DNA from: Pseudomonas faucium
GTDB taxonomy: Bacteria; Pseudomonadota; Gammaproteobacteria; Pseudomonadales; Pseudomonadaceae
NCBI RefSeq assembly: GCF_021602585.1
Contig: NZ_BQIP01000004.1
Location: forward strand, 62,001-126,000
Length of the DNA: 64,000 bases
Reading direction: 5' to 3'
Of this stretch, positions 43,105-56,000 are shown piece by piece. Below the pieces are notes generated by a model. It did no database searches. It was not told the DNA's origin and saw nothing but the letters and a program-made list of their open reading frames with translations. Within the stretch, counting starts at the first letter, position 1; the number at the start of each line of letters is the position of its first letter. The translations under genes and the position numbers were made by a program.

Positions 43105-43863
43105 ATGCGATTGACTGCACTGCTGCCCCTCTCCCTGGCCCTGCTGGCCGCCCCGCTGGTACAGGCCGAGGAGCTGCCGAAGGCGATCCAGCAACTGCAA
43201 GCCAAGGGCGCCGTGATCAAGGGCAGCTTCGATGCCCCCGACGGCCTGCGCGGCTACGCCGCCGAGTACCAGAACAACGGCATCGCCCTGTACCTGACGC
43301 CCGATGGCAAGCACGTGCTGGTCGGCAGCCTGTTCGACGAGCAGGGCAAGGACATGACTGCCGAGCCGCTGGAGAAGCTGGTGTACGGGCCGATGTCCAA
43401 GGCCATCTGGGCCAAGCTGGAAAAGACCCACTGGATTGCCGACGGCAAGGCCGATGCACCGCGCAAGGTGTACCTGTTCAGCGACCCGAACTGCCCGTAC
43501 TGCAACATGTTCTGGCAACAGGCCCGGCCGTGGGTGGAGTCGGGCAAGGTGCAGCTGCGGCACATCATGGTCGGCATCATTCGCGAGGACAGCCCGGGCA
43601 AGTCGGCGGCCTTGCTGGCGGCGAAGGACCCGGCCAAGGCGCTGGAGCAGCATGAGAAGGCCGGCAAGGCGAGCGCCTTGAAGGCGCTGGAGCAGGTGCC
43701 GGAGGCGGTGCAGAAGCAGCTTGAAGCCAACATGGCGTTGATGGACGAGATGGGGTTGCAGGCGACACCGGCGATTTTCTATCAGGATGAGCAGGGCAAC
43801 CTGCAGAGCCAGCAGGGGGCACCGCGGCCGGAGCTGCTGGGGCAGATTCTCGGCAAGCGTTGA
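43105..43863 (+). CDS. dsbG: Thiol:disulfide interchange protein DsbG
   Basis: Periplasmic disulfide isomerase/sulfenic-acid reductase of 252 aa. It has a signal peptide (cleavage after VQA), a DsbC/DsbG-type dimerisation domain, and a thioredoxin fold with active site CPYC (Cys130 and Cys133) and the cis-Pro loop TPAIFY. CPYC separates DsbG from DsbC (CGYC). It would be kept reduced by the DsbD encoded two genes upstream. It starts one base after the previous stop with AAGGAA upstream. Confidence 0.92.
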   Translation: MRLTALLPLSLALLAAPLVQAEELPKAIQQLQAKGAVIKGSFDAPDGLRGYAAEYQNNGIALYLTPDGKHVLVGSLFDEQGKDMTAEPLEKLVYGPMSKAIWAKLEKTHWIADGKADAPRKVYLFSDPNCPYCNMFWQQARPWVESGKVQLRHIMVGIIREDSPGKSAALLAAKDPAKALEQHEKAGKASALKALEQVPEAVQKQLEANMALMDEMGLQATPAIFYQDEQGNLQSQQGAPRPELLGQILGKR

Positions 43864-43888
43864 GTTTCTGACTGGCTTCACCGGCCCT

Positions 43889-43998
43889 ATCGCCGGCAAG
43901 CCGGCTCCCACAGGTATTGGGCTGCTCCCAAGAAGTTGGATACCAACCCAACCCTTGGGGGCAGTGCAAGATCCTGTGGGAGCCGGCTTGCCGGCGAT
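43889..43998. repeat. 26-bp perfect inverted repeat pair (REP-like), 3' of dsbG and pvdL
   Basis: The arm 43889-43914 is the exact reverse complement of 43973-43998. It fills the gap between the convergent dsbG and pvdL ends. The arm sequence is identical to that of the pair at 57820-57901 on the far side of pvdL-pvdS. Confidence 0.88.
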
Positions 43999-44015
43999 TG
44001 CTTTTGCCTATTTCC

Positions 44016-47000
44016 TTAAAGCCCCTCCAACTCGGCCATCAGATCGCTCAACCGATCCACCTTGTCCTCATCCAGCGCACTGTCCTGCAACCCGCGCACA
44101 TACGCCGCCAGCTCTTCCACCGTGCTGCACTCGAACATCGCCCGCAGCGGCACATTGAGCTGCAGCTGCTTCTGCACCCGCGATGCAATCTGCGTGGCCA
44201 GCAACGAATGCCCGCCCAGCTCGAAGAAGTTGTCATGCACCCCTACCCGCTCGGCCTTGAGCACATCGGCCCAGATGCCCGCGAGCACTTGTTCCAGCTC
44301 ATCGCGCGGCGCCAGGTAGGCCTGGCTGTGCTGGCCGCCAATGTCGATGGCCGGCAGGGCCTTGCGGTCGAGCTTGCCGTTGGCGTTGTGCGGCAAACGG
44401 TCGAACCAGCCCCAGTGCAGCGGCACCATGTATTCCGGCAGCTGCGCGCGCAGGCGCTGCTTGAGCTGTTCGAGCAGCACGGCATCGGCGCTGACGCCCT
44501 GGTGGGCCACCAGGTAGCCGACCAGGTGCTTGCCATTGACGCCTTCCTGCACACCCACCGCCGCATCGCGCAGCTCGGGCTGCTCGTGCAGGCGGGCCTC
44601 GATCTCGCCCAGTTCGATGCGGTAGCCGCGGATCTTCACCTGGTGGTCGATGCGCCCGACGTACTCCAGCACGCCGTCCGGGCGCCGCCGGGCCAGGTCG
44701 CCGGTGCGGTACAGGCGCTCGCCCGCACCGCCATGCGGGTGCGGGATGAACGCCAATGCAGTGCGCACCGGGTCGCCCACGTAGCCACGGCCAACGCCGG
44801 TACCGGCGACGCACAACTCGCCCACGGCGCCCAGCGGCACCAGGGCCTGGTCCTCGCCATACAGGTACAGGCGGTTGTTGTCGGTCGGCGTGCCGATCGG
44901 CAGGTAGCTGCCCTGCGTCGAGTCATGGTCGACGCAAAAGAACGCCACGTCGTCCGAGCACTCCGCCGGGCCGTAGGCATTCACCAGGCCAATGCCCGGG
45001 TAACGCTGCAGCCATTGCGCGGCCAGCTCAGGCGGCATGGCCTCACCCGTGGGCAGCATCCAGCGCAGGCCATCGAGCGCCTGGTGGTCGTTGGCCAGCA
45101 TGCCCTGGATCAGCGACGGCACGCTCTCCAGCACGGTGATGCCGGTGGCCTGCACATGCGCCAGCAGGCCCTGTGGGTCATGGGCGATGGCGTTGGGCAC
45201 GATCTCGAGCCTGGCGCCGAACAGCGGCGCGGCCAGGAACTGCCATACCGAGATGTCGAAGCTCTGCGAGGCGGTCTGGGCGATCACGTCGCGTTCGCTC
45301 AGGGCCAGGTACGGCACCTTGCTCAGCTGGTTGTTGAGCATGCCGCGCTGCTCGACCATCACGCCTTTGGGCAGGCCGGTGGAGCCGGAGGTGTAGATCA
45401 CGTAGGCCAGGTTGTCCGGCCCGCTGTGGATGCCGGGGTTGTGGCTGGCAACCGCACTGGCCTGGATCTCTTCCCACACCAGCAGCTGCGGCCGTGCCTC
45501 ATCGCCCAGCTCATCCAGCAACTGGCGCCCCTGCTCGGCGCAAGCCGCGCTGCACACCAGCACCGGGGTGCGGCTGAGCTCGACGATGCGCTGCAGGCGC
45601 GCCGGCGGCAGGCCCGGGTCCAGCGGCAGGTAGCCGGCACCGGCCTTGAAGCTGCCGACGATCATGCCCAGCAGTGGCAAGCCACGCTCGGCCAGCAAGG
45701 CCACCGGCTGGTCGATGGCCACGCCGGCAGCGACCAGGGCATGGCCCAGGCGGTTGGCCGCAAGGTTCAGCCCGGCATAGTCGTATGCCGCCTCCAGGCA
45801 ACGGGCCACGGTGCGCTCGGGGTGCGCGGCCACCTGCGCCTCGAACAGCGCCACATAGCTCTGCTCCAGGGCATAGGTGCGCTCGGTGCGGTTGCAGTCG
45901 TCGAGCAGCCAGCGCTGTTCCGCCTCGCCGAGCAGCGGCAGTTCGTTCACATCGCCCTCGAAGCCTTGCACCAGCGCCAGCAACAGGCGCTTGAACTCGG
46001 CCAGCAGGCGTTCGACGGTCGGGTAGTCGAAGTAGCGCTGGTCGAACGACAGGTGCAGGCCCAGGTCATCGCCTGGGTAGCACACCGCCGTCAGCGGGAA
46101 GTTGGTGTGGGTGCGGCCCGAGTCGGAGCTGGCGTTCAGGTGCTGGGCATGGTCGAGCACCGCGCTTTCCACCGGCGCGTTCTCGAACACGAACAGGCTG
46201 TTGAACAGCGGCTGGCCCTTGGGCAGCTCGCTGCATTCCTGGATCGCCACCAGCGGCAGGTACTCGTACTCGCGCAGTTCCATGTTGCGCGCCAGCAGGC
46301 CCTGCAGCCACTGGCGCACGCTGCGGCGCTGGCCAGGCTCGGGGAGCTGCACGCGCAGGGCGACGCTGTTGATGAACAGGCCGACCGTGCGCTGCATCTG
46401 CGGCAGGCTCACCGGGCGCCCGGCCACGGTCACGCCGAAGGCCACGTCGCGCTCGCCGCTGTAGCGCGCCAGCACCAGTGCCCAGGCCGCCTGGGCGAAG
46501 GTGTTGATGGTCAGCTGGTGGGCCTGGGCCAGTTCGCGCAGGCGCACGCCGTCACTCACCTGCAGGCGGGTGTAGCAGTCGCCGACCCGCATGCCGTCAC
46601 CGGCATGGTCATGGCGCAGTGGGCGGTCGCTGGGGATGGCGGTGGCGCGCTCGAAGCCGGCCAGGTTGGCCTGCCACCAGCCCCGGGCTTCGTCCAGGTC
46701 CTGGCGCTGCAGCCAGCCGATGTAGTCGCGGTAGCGCGGCGGCACCGGCAACTGCGCCTGGCGGCCTTCGCCGAGGGCCTGGTAGAGCTCGAAGAAGTCG
46801 TTCATCAGCAACGAGCGGCACCAGGCATCGATGAGGATGTGGTGGTTGCTCATCATGAACCAGTAGCGCTCATCATCCACACGCACCAGGCGCAGGTGGA
46901 ACGGCGCCTCGCGCAGCAGCTCGAAGCCGGCCTCGCGCTCTTTTTTGTGCAGCGCTTGCAGGCGCTGCTCCTGGGCGGCCTCGTCGAGGCCGCGCCAGTC

Positions 47001-50000
47001 CTGGTAGTCGACCGGCGTCTTGCCCGGCTTGTGGATGATCTGCAGCATCGCTTCGCCGGCATTCCAGCTGAACGACGCACGCAGCGCCTCGTGCCGCGCC
47101 ACCACGGCCTGCCAGGCCTGGGCGAAGCGCTGCGGGTCGAGGGCGCTGTTAATGCGGTAGCGGTCCTGCATGTAGTAGATGCCGGTGCCCGGCTCCAGCA
47201 GAGTGTGCAGCAGCATGCCCTCCTGCATGGGCGTCAGCGGGTAGACGTCCTCGATCTCGGCGTCCGGGATCGGCAGCGCGTCGATCTGCTCCTGGGCCAG
47301 GTGCGCCAGCGGGAAGTCCGAGGGCGTGAAGCTGCCGTTGCCATCGGCCAGGCAGTGGGCCACCAGCGCCAGCAGCTCCTGGCGATAGGCTTCGGCCAGC
47401 TGGGCGATGGTCTGTTCATCGTAGCGTTCGCGGCTGTAGGTCCAGCGCAGCTGCAAGGCACCGCCGTACACCTGGCCGTCGACGCTGAGCCAGTTGGGCA
47501 GCGCCGCATCCAGGTCGTGGGCCAGGCCTGCCGGGGCATCCAGCGGCTGGAACAGCGCCGCGGCATCGAACTGTTGGTCGAACTGGCCCAGGTAGTTGAA
47601 GGTGATCCGCGCCTGCGGCAGCGCCGCCATCTGCTCACGGCTGGCCGGCTCGGCCAGGTAGCGCAGCACGCCATAGCCCTGGCCCTTGTGCGGCACCTGG
47701 CGCAGTTGCTCCTTGATGCGCTTGATCGAGCTGGCGCGGGCGGCGTCGCCGTCACCGGCCTGGGGGTCCAGGCGCAGCGGGTAGGCGTTGGTGAACCAGC
47801 CGACGCTGCGGGTCAGGTCCATGTCTTCGAACAGGCCGTCGCGGCCGTGGCCTTCGAGCTGCACCAACACCTCTTGGTCGCCGCTCCAGCGGCACAGCGT
47901 GCGGGCCAGGGCCGTCAGCAGCAGGTCGTTGACCTGGGTGTGGTAGGCCGCCGGGGCCTGTTGCAGCAATTGCCGGGTCTGTTCCACGTCCAGGCCGATG
48001 GCCAACGTATGGGCATGCCGGTGCAGGTTGCCGCCTTGCGGGTGATCGCACGGCAGTTCATGGCGCACGCCGCCAAGCTGGCCTTGCCACCAGCCCAGTT
48101 CGTCCCGCAGCGAGTCGCTGCCGGCGTAGCTGGCCAGGCGCGCGGCCCAGTCGGCCATGGCGTGGGTCTTGGCCGCCAGCGGCTGGCCGCGGTACAGCGC
48201 CTGCAGGTCTTCGAGCAGCACGCGCCAGGACACGCCATCGACCACCAGGTGGTGGATCGCCAGCAGCAGGCGTTGCGCGCCCTGCCCGTCGGTGACCAGC
48301 AAGGCACGCAACAACGGGCCTTGCTCCAGGTCCAGGCTGCGCTGCACATCGGTGTACAGCGCCTGGCAGTCATTGAAGTCGGCGACCGTGGCGGTCCACA
48401 GCAGCTGCACATTGCCAGGTGCGGCAAAGGTGCCCTGCCAGCGGCCATTGGCTTGGGTAAAGCGCAGGCGCAGGCTGTCGTGGTGTTGCAGCAGCGCGGC
48501 CAGTGCCTGTTCGAGCTGAGCCGGCTCCAACGGTTGGCGCACCTGCAGCAGCACCGCCTGGTTCCAGTGCTGTGGCTGCACCACCTCGCTGTCGAAGAAC
48601 CAGTGCTGGATCGGCGTCAGCCCGCTGCTGCCCTGGCGTGCACCTTGCTCGATGGCGCTGGCGGCTTCGCTCTGGGTGACCACGGCGGCGAGGGTCTGGA
48701 TGGTCTGGTGCTGGAACAGGTCACGCGGGCTGAACTGCAGCCCCAGCTGGCGCGCACGGCTGACCACCTGGATCGACAGGATCGAGTCGCCGCCCAGTTC
48801 GAAGAAGTTGTCCTGCACGCCCACCCGGGAGATGTTGAGCACTTCGCGCCACACCTGCGCCAGCTGCTCTTCCAGCGCATTGGCCGGGGCCTGGTAGTGC
48901 TGGCGCGCCTGCTCCAGGTCCGGCGCTGGCAGGGCGCGGCGGTCGAGCTTGCCATTGCCCATCAGCGGCAGGCTGCCCAGCAGCACCAGGTGCGCGGGCA
49001 CCATGTAGTCCGGCAGGTGCTGGCGAGCGTCGGCCTTGACCGCTTCGCGCAGCTGCGCCTGGGCTTCGCTGCCGGCGCTGGCCTGCTGGCACACCAGGTA
49101 GCCGACCAGTTGCTTGCCACCTGGCAGGTCGAGCGCCAGGACCACGGCCTCATCGACATCGGCATGCTCCTGCAGGCGGCTTTCGATTTCGCCCAGCTCG
49201 ATGCGGAAACCGCGGATCTTCACCTGCTGGTCGGCGCGCCCGACGTATTCCACCAGGCCATCGGCGCGTAGGCGCACCAGGTCGCCGGTGCGGTACAGGC
49301 GCCCGCCCTCGGCGCCGAACGGGTCGGCGACGAAGCGTTCGGCGCTGAGGCCCGGGCGGTCGTGGTAGCCCTGGGCGAGGCCGGCGCCGCCGACGTACAG
49401 CTCGCCGATGCCGCCTTGCGGCAGCAATGCCAGGTCATCGTCGAGGATGTAGGCACTGCGGGCGCCGATCACCCGACCGATCGGCACGCTGCCGGCATCG
49501 CCAGGCAAGGTGTCGGGGGCCAGGCACGCCAAGGGCATGACCACGGTTTCGGTCGGGCCATAGGCGTTGAAGAACTGCTGCGGCGCGAACGCCTGGCGAA
49601 TGCGCGCCAGGTGCTCGCCGGTCAGCGCCTCGCCGCCGGTGATCACCAGGCGCACCGGCAGTTGCTCGCCCTGCCCTGCCAGGTACTGGGCGAGCTGGCT
49701 GCCATAGCTTGGGGTGAAGCCGAGGATGCTCACCTGCTGCTCGCGCACCAGTTGGCAGATGTCTTCGGCGCCCCATTGGCCCTGGGCCCGCAGCACCACC
49801 CGGGCGCCGCACAGCAGCGGCGCCAGCAGGCGTTCGCTGGCGGCGTCGAAGTTGATCGAATAGAAATGCAGCTCGCAGTCGTCGCTGCGCATGCCGAAGG
49901 CATCGATCACCGCCTGGCAGTGCATGGCGATTTCGCCGTGGCTGACCACCACGCCCTTGGGCTTGCCGGTGGAGCCGGAGGTGTAGATCAGGTAGGCCTG

Positions 50001-53000
50001 GTGCTGGGGCAGGTTGTGGTTGTCCAGCGCGGCATCGCTGTAGCCAGGCAGGCTGGCAGCGTCGTCTTCCAGGCTCCAGCGTTGCACGCCGGGCGGCAGC
50101 TCGCCGAGGCTTTCGAACAGGCTGCGCTGGCCGAGCAGCAGGCCGATGCGGCTGTCCTCGATCATGTAGCGCAGGCGGTCGAGCGGGTATTCCGGGTCGA
50201 GCGGCACGTAGGCGCCGCCGGCCTTGAGGATGGCCAGCAGGCCGACCACCATCTCCAGCGAACGCTCAAGAGCCAGGCCCACGCGCACCTGCGGGCCGAC
50301 GCCACGCTCGCGCAGGGCGCGGGCCAGGCGGTTGGCCTGCTGGTCCAGCTGGGCATAGCTCAGGTGCTCGCCGGCGAAGGTCAAGGCGCCGGCGTGCGGG
50401 GTGCGCGCCGCCTGGGCGGCGAACAGGCCATGCAAGGTCTGGTCGAGGGCATGGTGCTGCTCACCTTGCAACTGGCCGGTCAGCACGTGCTGCTCGGCCT
50501 GCGCCAGCATCGGCAGCTCGCACAGGCGCTGCTGCGGGTCGTCGAGCAGGCCGGCCAGCAACTGCTGCCAGTGCTCGGCCATGCGCGCGATGCGTGGCGC
50601 GTCGAACAGGTCGCGGCTGTAGGTCAGGCAGCAACCCAGGCGGCCGTCGAGGTCGGTCACCTCCAGGTACAGGTCGAACTTGGTGGCACTGGCGTCGTTG
50701 ACCAGGTAGTCCACCTGCATGCCGGCCAGTTCGCGGCTTTGCTGGAAGGCCCAGCGCTGCACGTTGCACATCACCTGGAACAGCGGGTTGTAGGCGCTGC
50801 TGCGCGGTGGCTGCAGGGCTTCTACCAGTTGCTCGAACGGCAGGTCCTGGTGCGACTGGCCTTCGATGGCGGCCTTGCGCACCTGGTCGAGCAAGGCGGC
50901 GGCGGTCATCTGCCCGTCCAGCTCGCAGCGCAGCACCTGGGTGTTGAGGAAGGCGCCGATCAGGCCTTCGCTTTCGGGGCGGATACGGTTGGCCACCGGG
51001 GCGCCGATGCGCAGGTCGCGCTGGCCGCTGTAGCGGTGCAGCAAGGCGGCCAGGGTGGCGGTCATGGTCATGAACAGGGTCAGGCCGCGCTGGCTGTTGA
51101 AGGCATGCACGCGGGCCACCAGCGCCGGGTCGAGGTCGAAGCGGTAGAGCTCGCCGCGGTGGCTCTGCACGGCCGGGCGCGGGCGGTCGGCGGGCAGCGC
51201 CAGCACCGGGTGCTCGTCGCCCAGGCGGGCCTTCCAGTAGTCGAGCTGGCGGGCGCCCTCGCCGCTTTCCAGCCACTGGCGTTGCCACACGCTGTAGTCC
51301 AGGTACTGCACCGGCAGCGGCGCCAGGGGAGACTCGCGGTCATCGACGAAGGCTTCGTAGAGCTCGCCCAGTTCGCGGGCGAAGATGTCCATGGCCCAGC
51401 CTTCGGTGACGATGTGGTGCAGGGTCAGCACGAAGTAGTGCTCGCGGTCCTCGGCCTTGACCAGGCAGGCGCGCAGCAGCGGGCCGCGCTCCAGGTCGAA
51501 CGGCTGGTGCGCCTGTTGGTCGGCCAGCTGCTGCAGGCGTTGCTGGCGGGTTGCGCCGGGCAACGCGCTGAAGTCTTGCCAGTCCAGGTGCAGCGGGCTG
51601 TCTTCGGCCACGCACTGGTAGGGCACGCCGTCGATGGCCGGGAAGGTGGTGCGCAGGGTTTCGTGGCGCACGATCAGCGCCTGCAGGGCGCGCTCGAAGG
51701 CATCCACGTGCAGGGTGCCGCGCAGCCTGGCCATGCCGCCGACGTTGTACGCGGGGCTGTCCGGCTCCATCTGCCAGAGGAACCACATGCGCTGCTGCGA
51801 ATACGACAGCGCCACCGCCTGGCGGCGGTCGACGCGGGCGATCGCGCCTTGCAGGTTGTGCTCGCCGGCGGCCTGGATGCAGGCGATCTGCGCGCAGAAG
51901 GCGCCCAGCTCGCTGGCATCGAACAGCACCTTCAGCGGCAGCTCGACGTCACAGGCCTGGCGGGTGCGCGAGACGATCTGGGTGGCCAGCAGGGAGTGGC
52001 CGCCGAGGGCGAAGAAGTCATCGTTCAGGCCGATGCGCGGCAGGTTCAGCACCTCGCGCCAGATGGCCGCGACCTGCTGCTGCAACGGGCTTTGCGGTTC
52101 GACATGTTCACGTTGCTGCCAGACCGGCGCCGGCAGGGCCTTGCGATCGACCTTGCCGCTGGGGCCCAACGGCATGTGCGCCAGCGCGATCAGTTGCGCA
52201 GGCACCATGTAGGCCGGCAGCTGCGCGGCGAGCTTGGCCAGCAGTTCATCGGCCTGCGCCGGGCCGCTGAAGTAGCCCACCAGCTGTGCGCCGACGGCGT
52301 CCTGGTGAACCAATACCAGCGCCTGTTCGACACCCGGTTGGCCAAGCAGGCACGCCTGCACTTCTTCGGGTTCGACGCGAAAACCGCGCACTTTCACCTG
52401 CTGGTCGAGGCGGCCGAGGTATTCCAGGGCTTGGGCCTGCACCTGCCAGCGGGCACGGTCGCCGCTGCGGTACAAGCGCTCGCCGTTGCCATCGGCCTGG
52501 GGCACGAAGCGTTCGGCGGTCAGCCCTGGGCGGCCCAGGTAACCCCGGGCCAGGCCCGCGCCGCCCAGGTACAGCTCCCCTGGCACGCCGGGGGCGGCCA
52601 GCTGCAACTCATCATCCAGCACACGGCAGAGCACGTTGCCCAGCGGCCGGCCGATCGGCGAGCGGGCGCCGTCCTCGGCCTGGCAATGCCAGTGGGTGAC
52701 GTTGATGGCGGTTTCGGTCGGCCCGTAGCGGTTGTGCAACTGCACCTGGGGCAGCACCTGCAGCACGCGGTCGCGCAGGCTCGCCGACAGCGCCTCGCCA
52801 CCGGAGAACAGCCGGCGCAGGCTGGTGCAACCGGCGGCCAGCGGCTCCTGGACGAACACCTGCAGCAACGGCGGCACGAAGTGCAGCGTGGTCACGGCAT
52901 GCGCCTGCACCAGCGCTGCGATGCGCTGCGGGTCGCGGTGCTCGCCGGGGCCGGCCAGCACCAGCTTGCAGCCGGTGACCAGCGGCCAGAAGCATTCCCA

Positions 53001-56000
53001 CACCGACACGTCGAAGCTGATCGGCGCCTTCTGCATCAGCACGTCGCGCTCATCCAGCGCGTAGCTGGCCTGCATCCACTGCAGGCGTTCAGCGAGCGCC
53101 GCGTGGGTGTTGCCCACGCCCTTGGGCTGGCCGGTGGAGCCGGAGGTGTAGATCACGTAGGCCAGGTTGTCGCCGTGCAGGTGCAGGCCTGGCGCCTGGC
53201 TTGGCCAGCTGTCCAGGTGCAGCTGGTCGAGGGCGATGGCGCTGACACCCTCGACCTGCGGCAGGCGGTCGAGCAGGCCGCTGTGGCTGAGCAGCAGGCT
53301 CGCCTGGCAATCGCCCAGCATGTAGGCCAGGCGCTCGGCCGGGTAATCCACGTCCAGCGGCACATACGCGCCACCGGCCTTGAGGATGGCCAGCAGGCCG
53401 ACCAGCAGCTGCGGCGAACGCTCCACGGCGATGGCCACGCAGGTGTCGGGGCCGACGCCTTTGTCGCGCAGGTAGTGGGCCAGGCGGTTGGCCTGCTGGT
53501 GCAGCTCGGTGTAGTCGAGGCTGCCACCCTCCCAGGCCAGCGCCGTGCGCTGCGGGGTTTGCCGGGCTTGCTCGTTGAGTTGTTCGACCACCAGGCGCTG
53601 GGGCGAGGGGCTGGGCGCCTGGCCCCAGGCCAGCAGCTGCTGGCGGCCGGGCTGATCGAGCAGCTCGACATCCCCCACGGCCAGCTGCGGTTGCGCGCAC
53701 ACCTGCTCCAGCAAGGCCAGCAGGTGCTGGGCCAGGCGCTCGACGGTGCGCTGTTCGAACAGCTCGGCGGCGTAGTCGAAGGCCAGGCTCAGGCGGCCCT
53801 GGTGGTCTTGCTCGCTGTGCAGCTGCAGGTCGAACTTGGCTTCGCGGCTGTGCCATGGCAGCTCTTCGGCAAGCAGGCCCGGCAGGCGGCGCAGGGCCGA
53901 CAGGTCGCGCTGCTGGTGGTTGAACATGACCTGGAACAGGCCTTGCTCGCGGGCCTCGGGCAAGGCTTCGAGCAGTTGTTCGAAGGGCAGGTCCTGGTGG
54001 GCCTGGGCGTCGAGGGTGGCCTGGCGCACCTGGGCCAGCAGCTCGCTGAACGGCTGGCGGCCATGCAGCTGCGCGCGCAGCACCTGGGTGTTGATGAAGA
54101 AGCCGACCAGGCCTTGGATTTGCTGGCGTGGGCGGTTGGCGTTGGGCACGCCGACGCGGATGTCGGCCTGGCCGGTGTAGCGGTGCAGCAGGCCCTGCCA
54201 GGCCGCCAGCAGGACCATGAACAGGCTGGCCTGCTGCTCGCGGGCCAGGCCTTCGAGGGCCTCGGTGAGCTTGGCCGGCACCTTGACGTTCAAGCGTGCG
54301 GCGCGGTTTGCCTGTTGCTGGGTGCGCGGCTGGTCGGGGTACAGGTCGAGCACTGGCAGGGCATCGCCCAGCCGCGCCTTCCAATACGCCAGTTGCCGGG
54401 CGCTCTCGCCTTCGGCCAGCCACTGGCGCTGCCAGTCGCCGTAGTCGGCGTAGCCCAGCGCCAGCGCCGGCAAGGCAGCCTCCAGCCCCTGGCAATGGGC
54501 GGCGTACAGCTTGGCGAACTCGTCGAGCAGGATGTTCAGCGACCAGCCATCGGCAACGATGTGGTGCAGGGTGACCCACAGCTGATGGTCTTCATCATTG
54601 AGCTGCGCCAAGGTTACGCGCAGCAGCGGGCCTTGGCGCAGGTCGAAGGGTTGCTGCGCTTCGGCTTCCCGGCGTGCGGCGACCTCTTCGGCGCCCAACC
54701 CCTGCAGGTCGAGGCGGCGCAGGTTGAAGGCCGGCGCCGGCTGGATGTGCTGCAGGGCCTGGCCGTCCTCTTCGATGAACACCGTGCGCAGCGCCTCGTG
54801 GCGCGCCACCAATGCCTGGAATGCCGCCTCCAGCGCGGCGGGGTCAAGCTCGCCACGCAGGTGCAGGCCGGCAGGAATGTTGTAGGCCGCCGATTGCGGC
54901 TCGAGCTGCCACAGCAGCCACAGGCGGTTCTGCGCCAGCGACTGGGGCAGCGCCTGGCTGCGGTTCAGGGTGGCGATGGCGCTAGCCTGCCCGCCGCCCT
55001 GCTCGAGGATGGCCGCCACTGCCGCGCTGTAGTCGGCCAGGGTCGGCGCTTCGAACAGGGTGCGCAGGCCCAGGGCGATGCCCAGTTCATCGGCCAGGCG
55101 CGCACTGGCCTGGGTGGCGGCGATGGAGTTGCCGCCCAGCAGCAGGAAGTGGTCGTCGGCGGCTACCGACTCGACCTTGAGAACCTCGCGCCAGATGCCG
55201 GCAATGCGTGCCTGCAGGCCATCGCTAGCGGCGGCCTTGGCAGGCTGGTCAGCCGCCGGGAAGCGGGCATAGCAATCCAGGCTGCCATCGTGCATGCGCA
55301 AGCGGCAGGCCGAGCGTTGCAGCTTGCCGCTGGAGGTCTTGGGCAGTGCACCGGGGTTGAGCAGCAGCACCACGGCCGGCGCCTGGCGGCAGGCGTCGGC
55401 GATGACCTGGCGCAGGGTCTTGATCAGCGCCTGGGGCGCCATGGCCTTTTGCACGTTGCGGCTGATCTCCACCGCCACGCCGATGCCCTCCTCGCCCTGG
55501 TCGTCGACGGCGAACACGGCCACGCGACCCTTGCGCAGCACTTCGACTTCGCGCTCCAGGGTCTTTTCCAGGTCCTGCGGGTAGAGGTTCTGGCCGCGCA
55601 CGATGAGCATGTCCTTCAGGCGCCCGGTGACGAACACTTCGCCTTCGCGCATGAAACCGAGGTCGCCGGTGCGCAGCCAGGTCTGGCCATCCCGCTGGAC
55701 GAAGGTGCGGGCGCTGGCCTCGGGGTTGCGCCAGTAGCCCAGGGCGATGCTTGGGCCGGCGGCCCAGATTTCACCTACCTGGTCATCACCCAGCGGCGCC
55801 AGGTGCTGGGGCTCGACGATACGCACCGCGTGCCCCGGCTGCGGGTAGCCGCAGCTCATCAGCATGCTGCCCTGGCCGGCCTGGGCGCGGTTGCCGGCCA
55901 AGGCTTCGGCGTCCAGCTCCAGTGCCGCGATGCCCTGCCCACGGCGGCTGCCGCTGACGAACAGGGTGGCTTCGGCCAGGCCGTAGCTGGCGAAGAAGCT

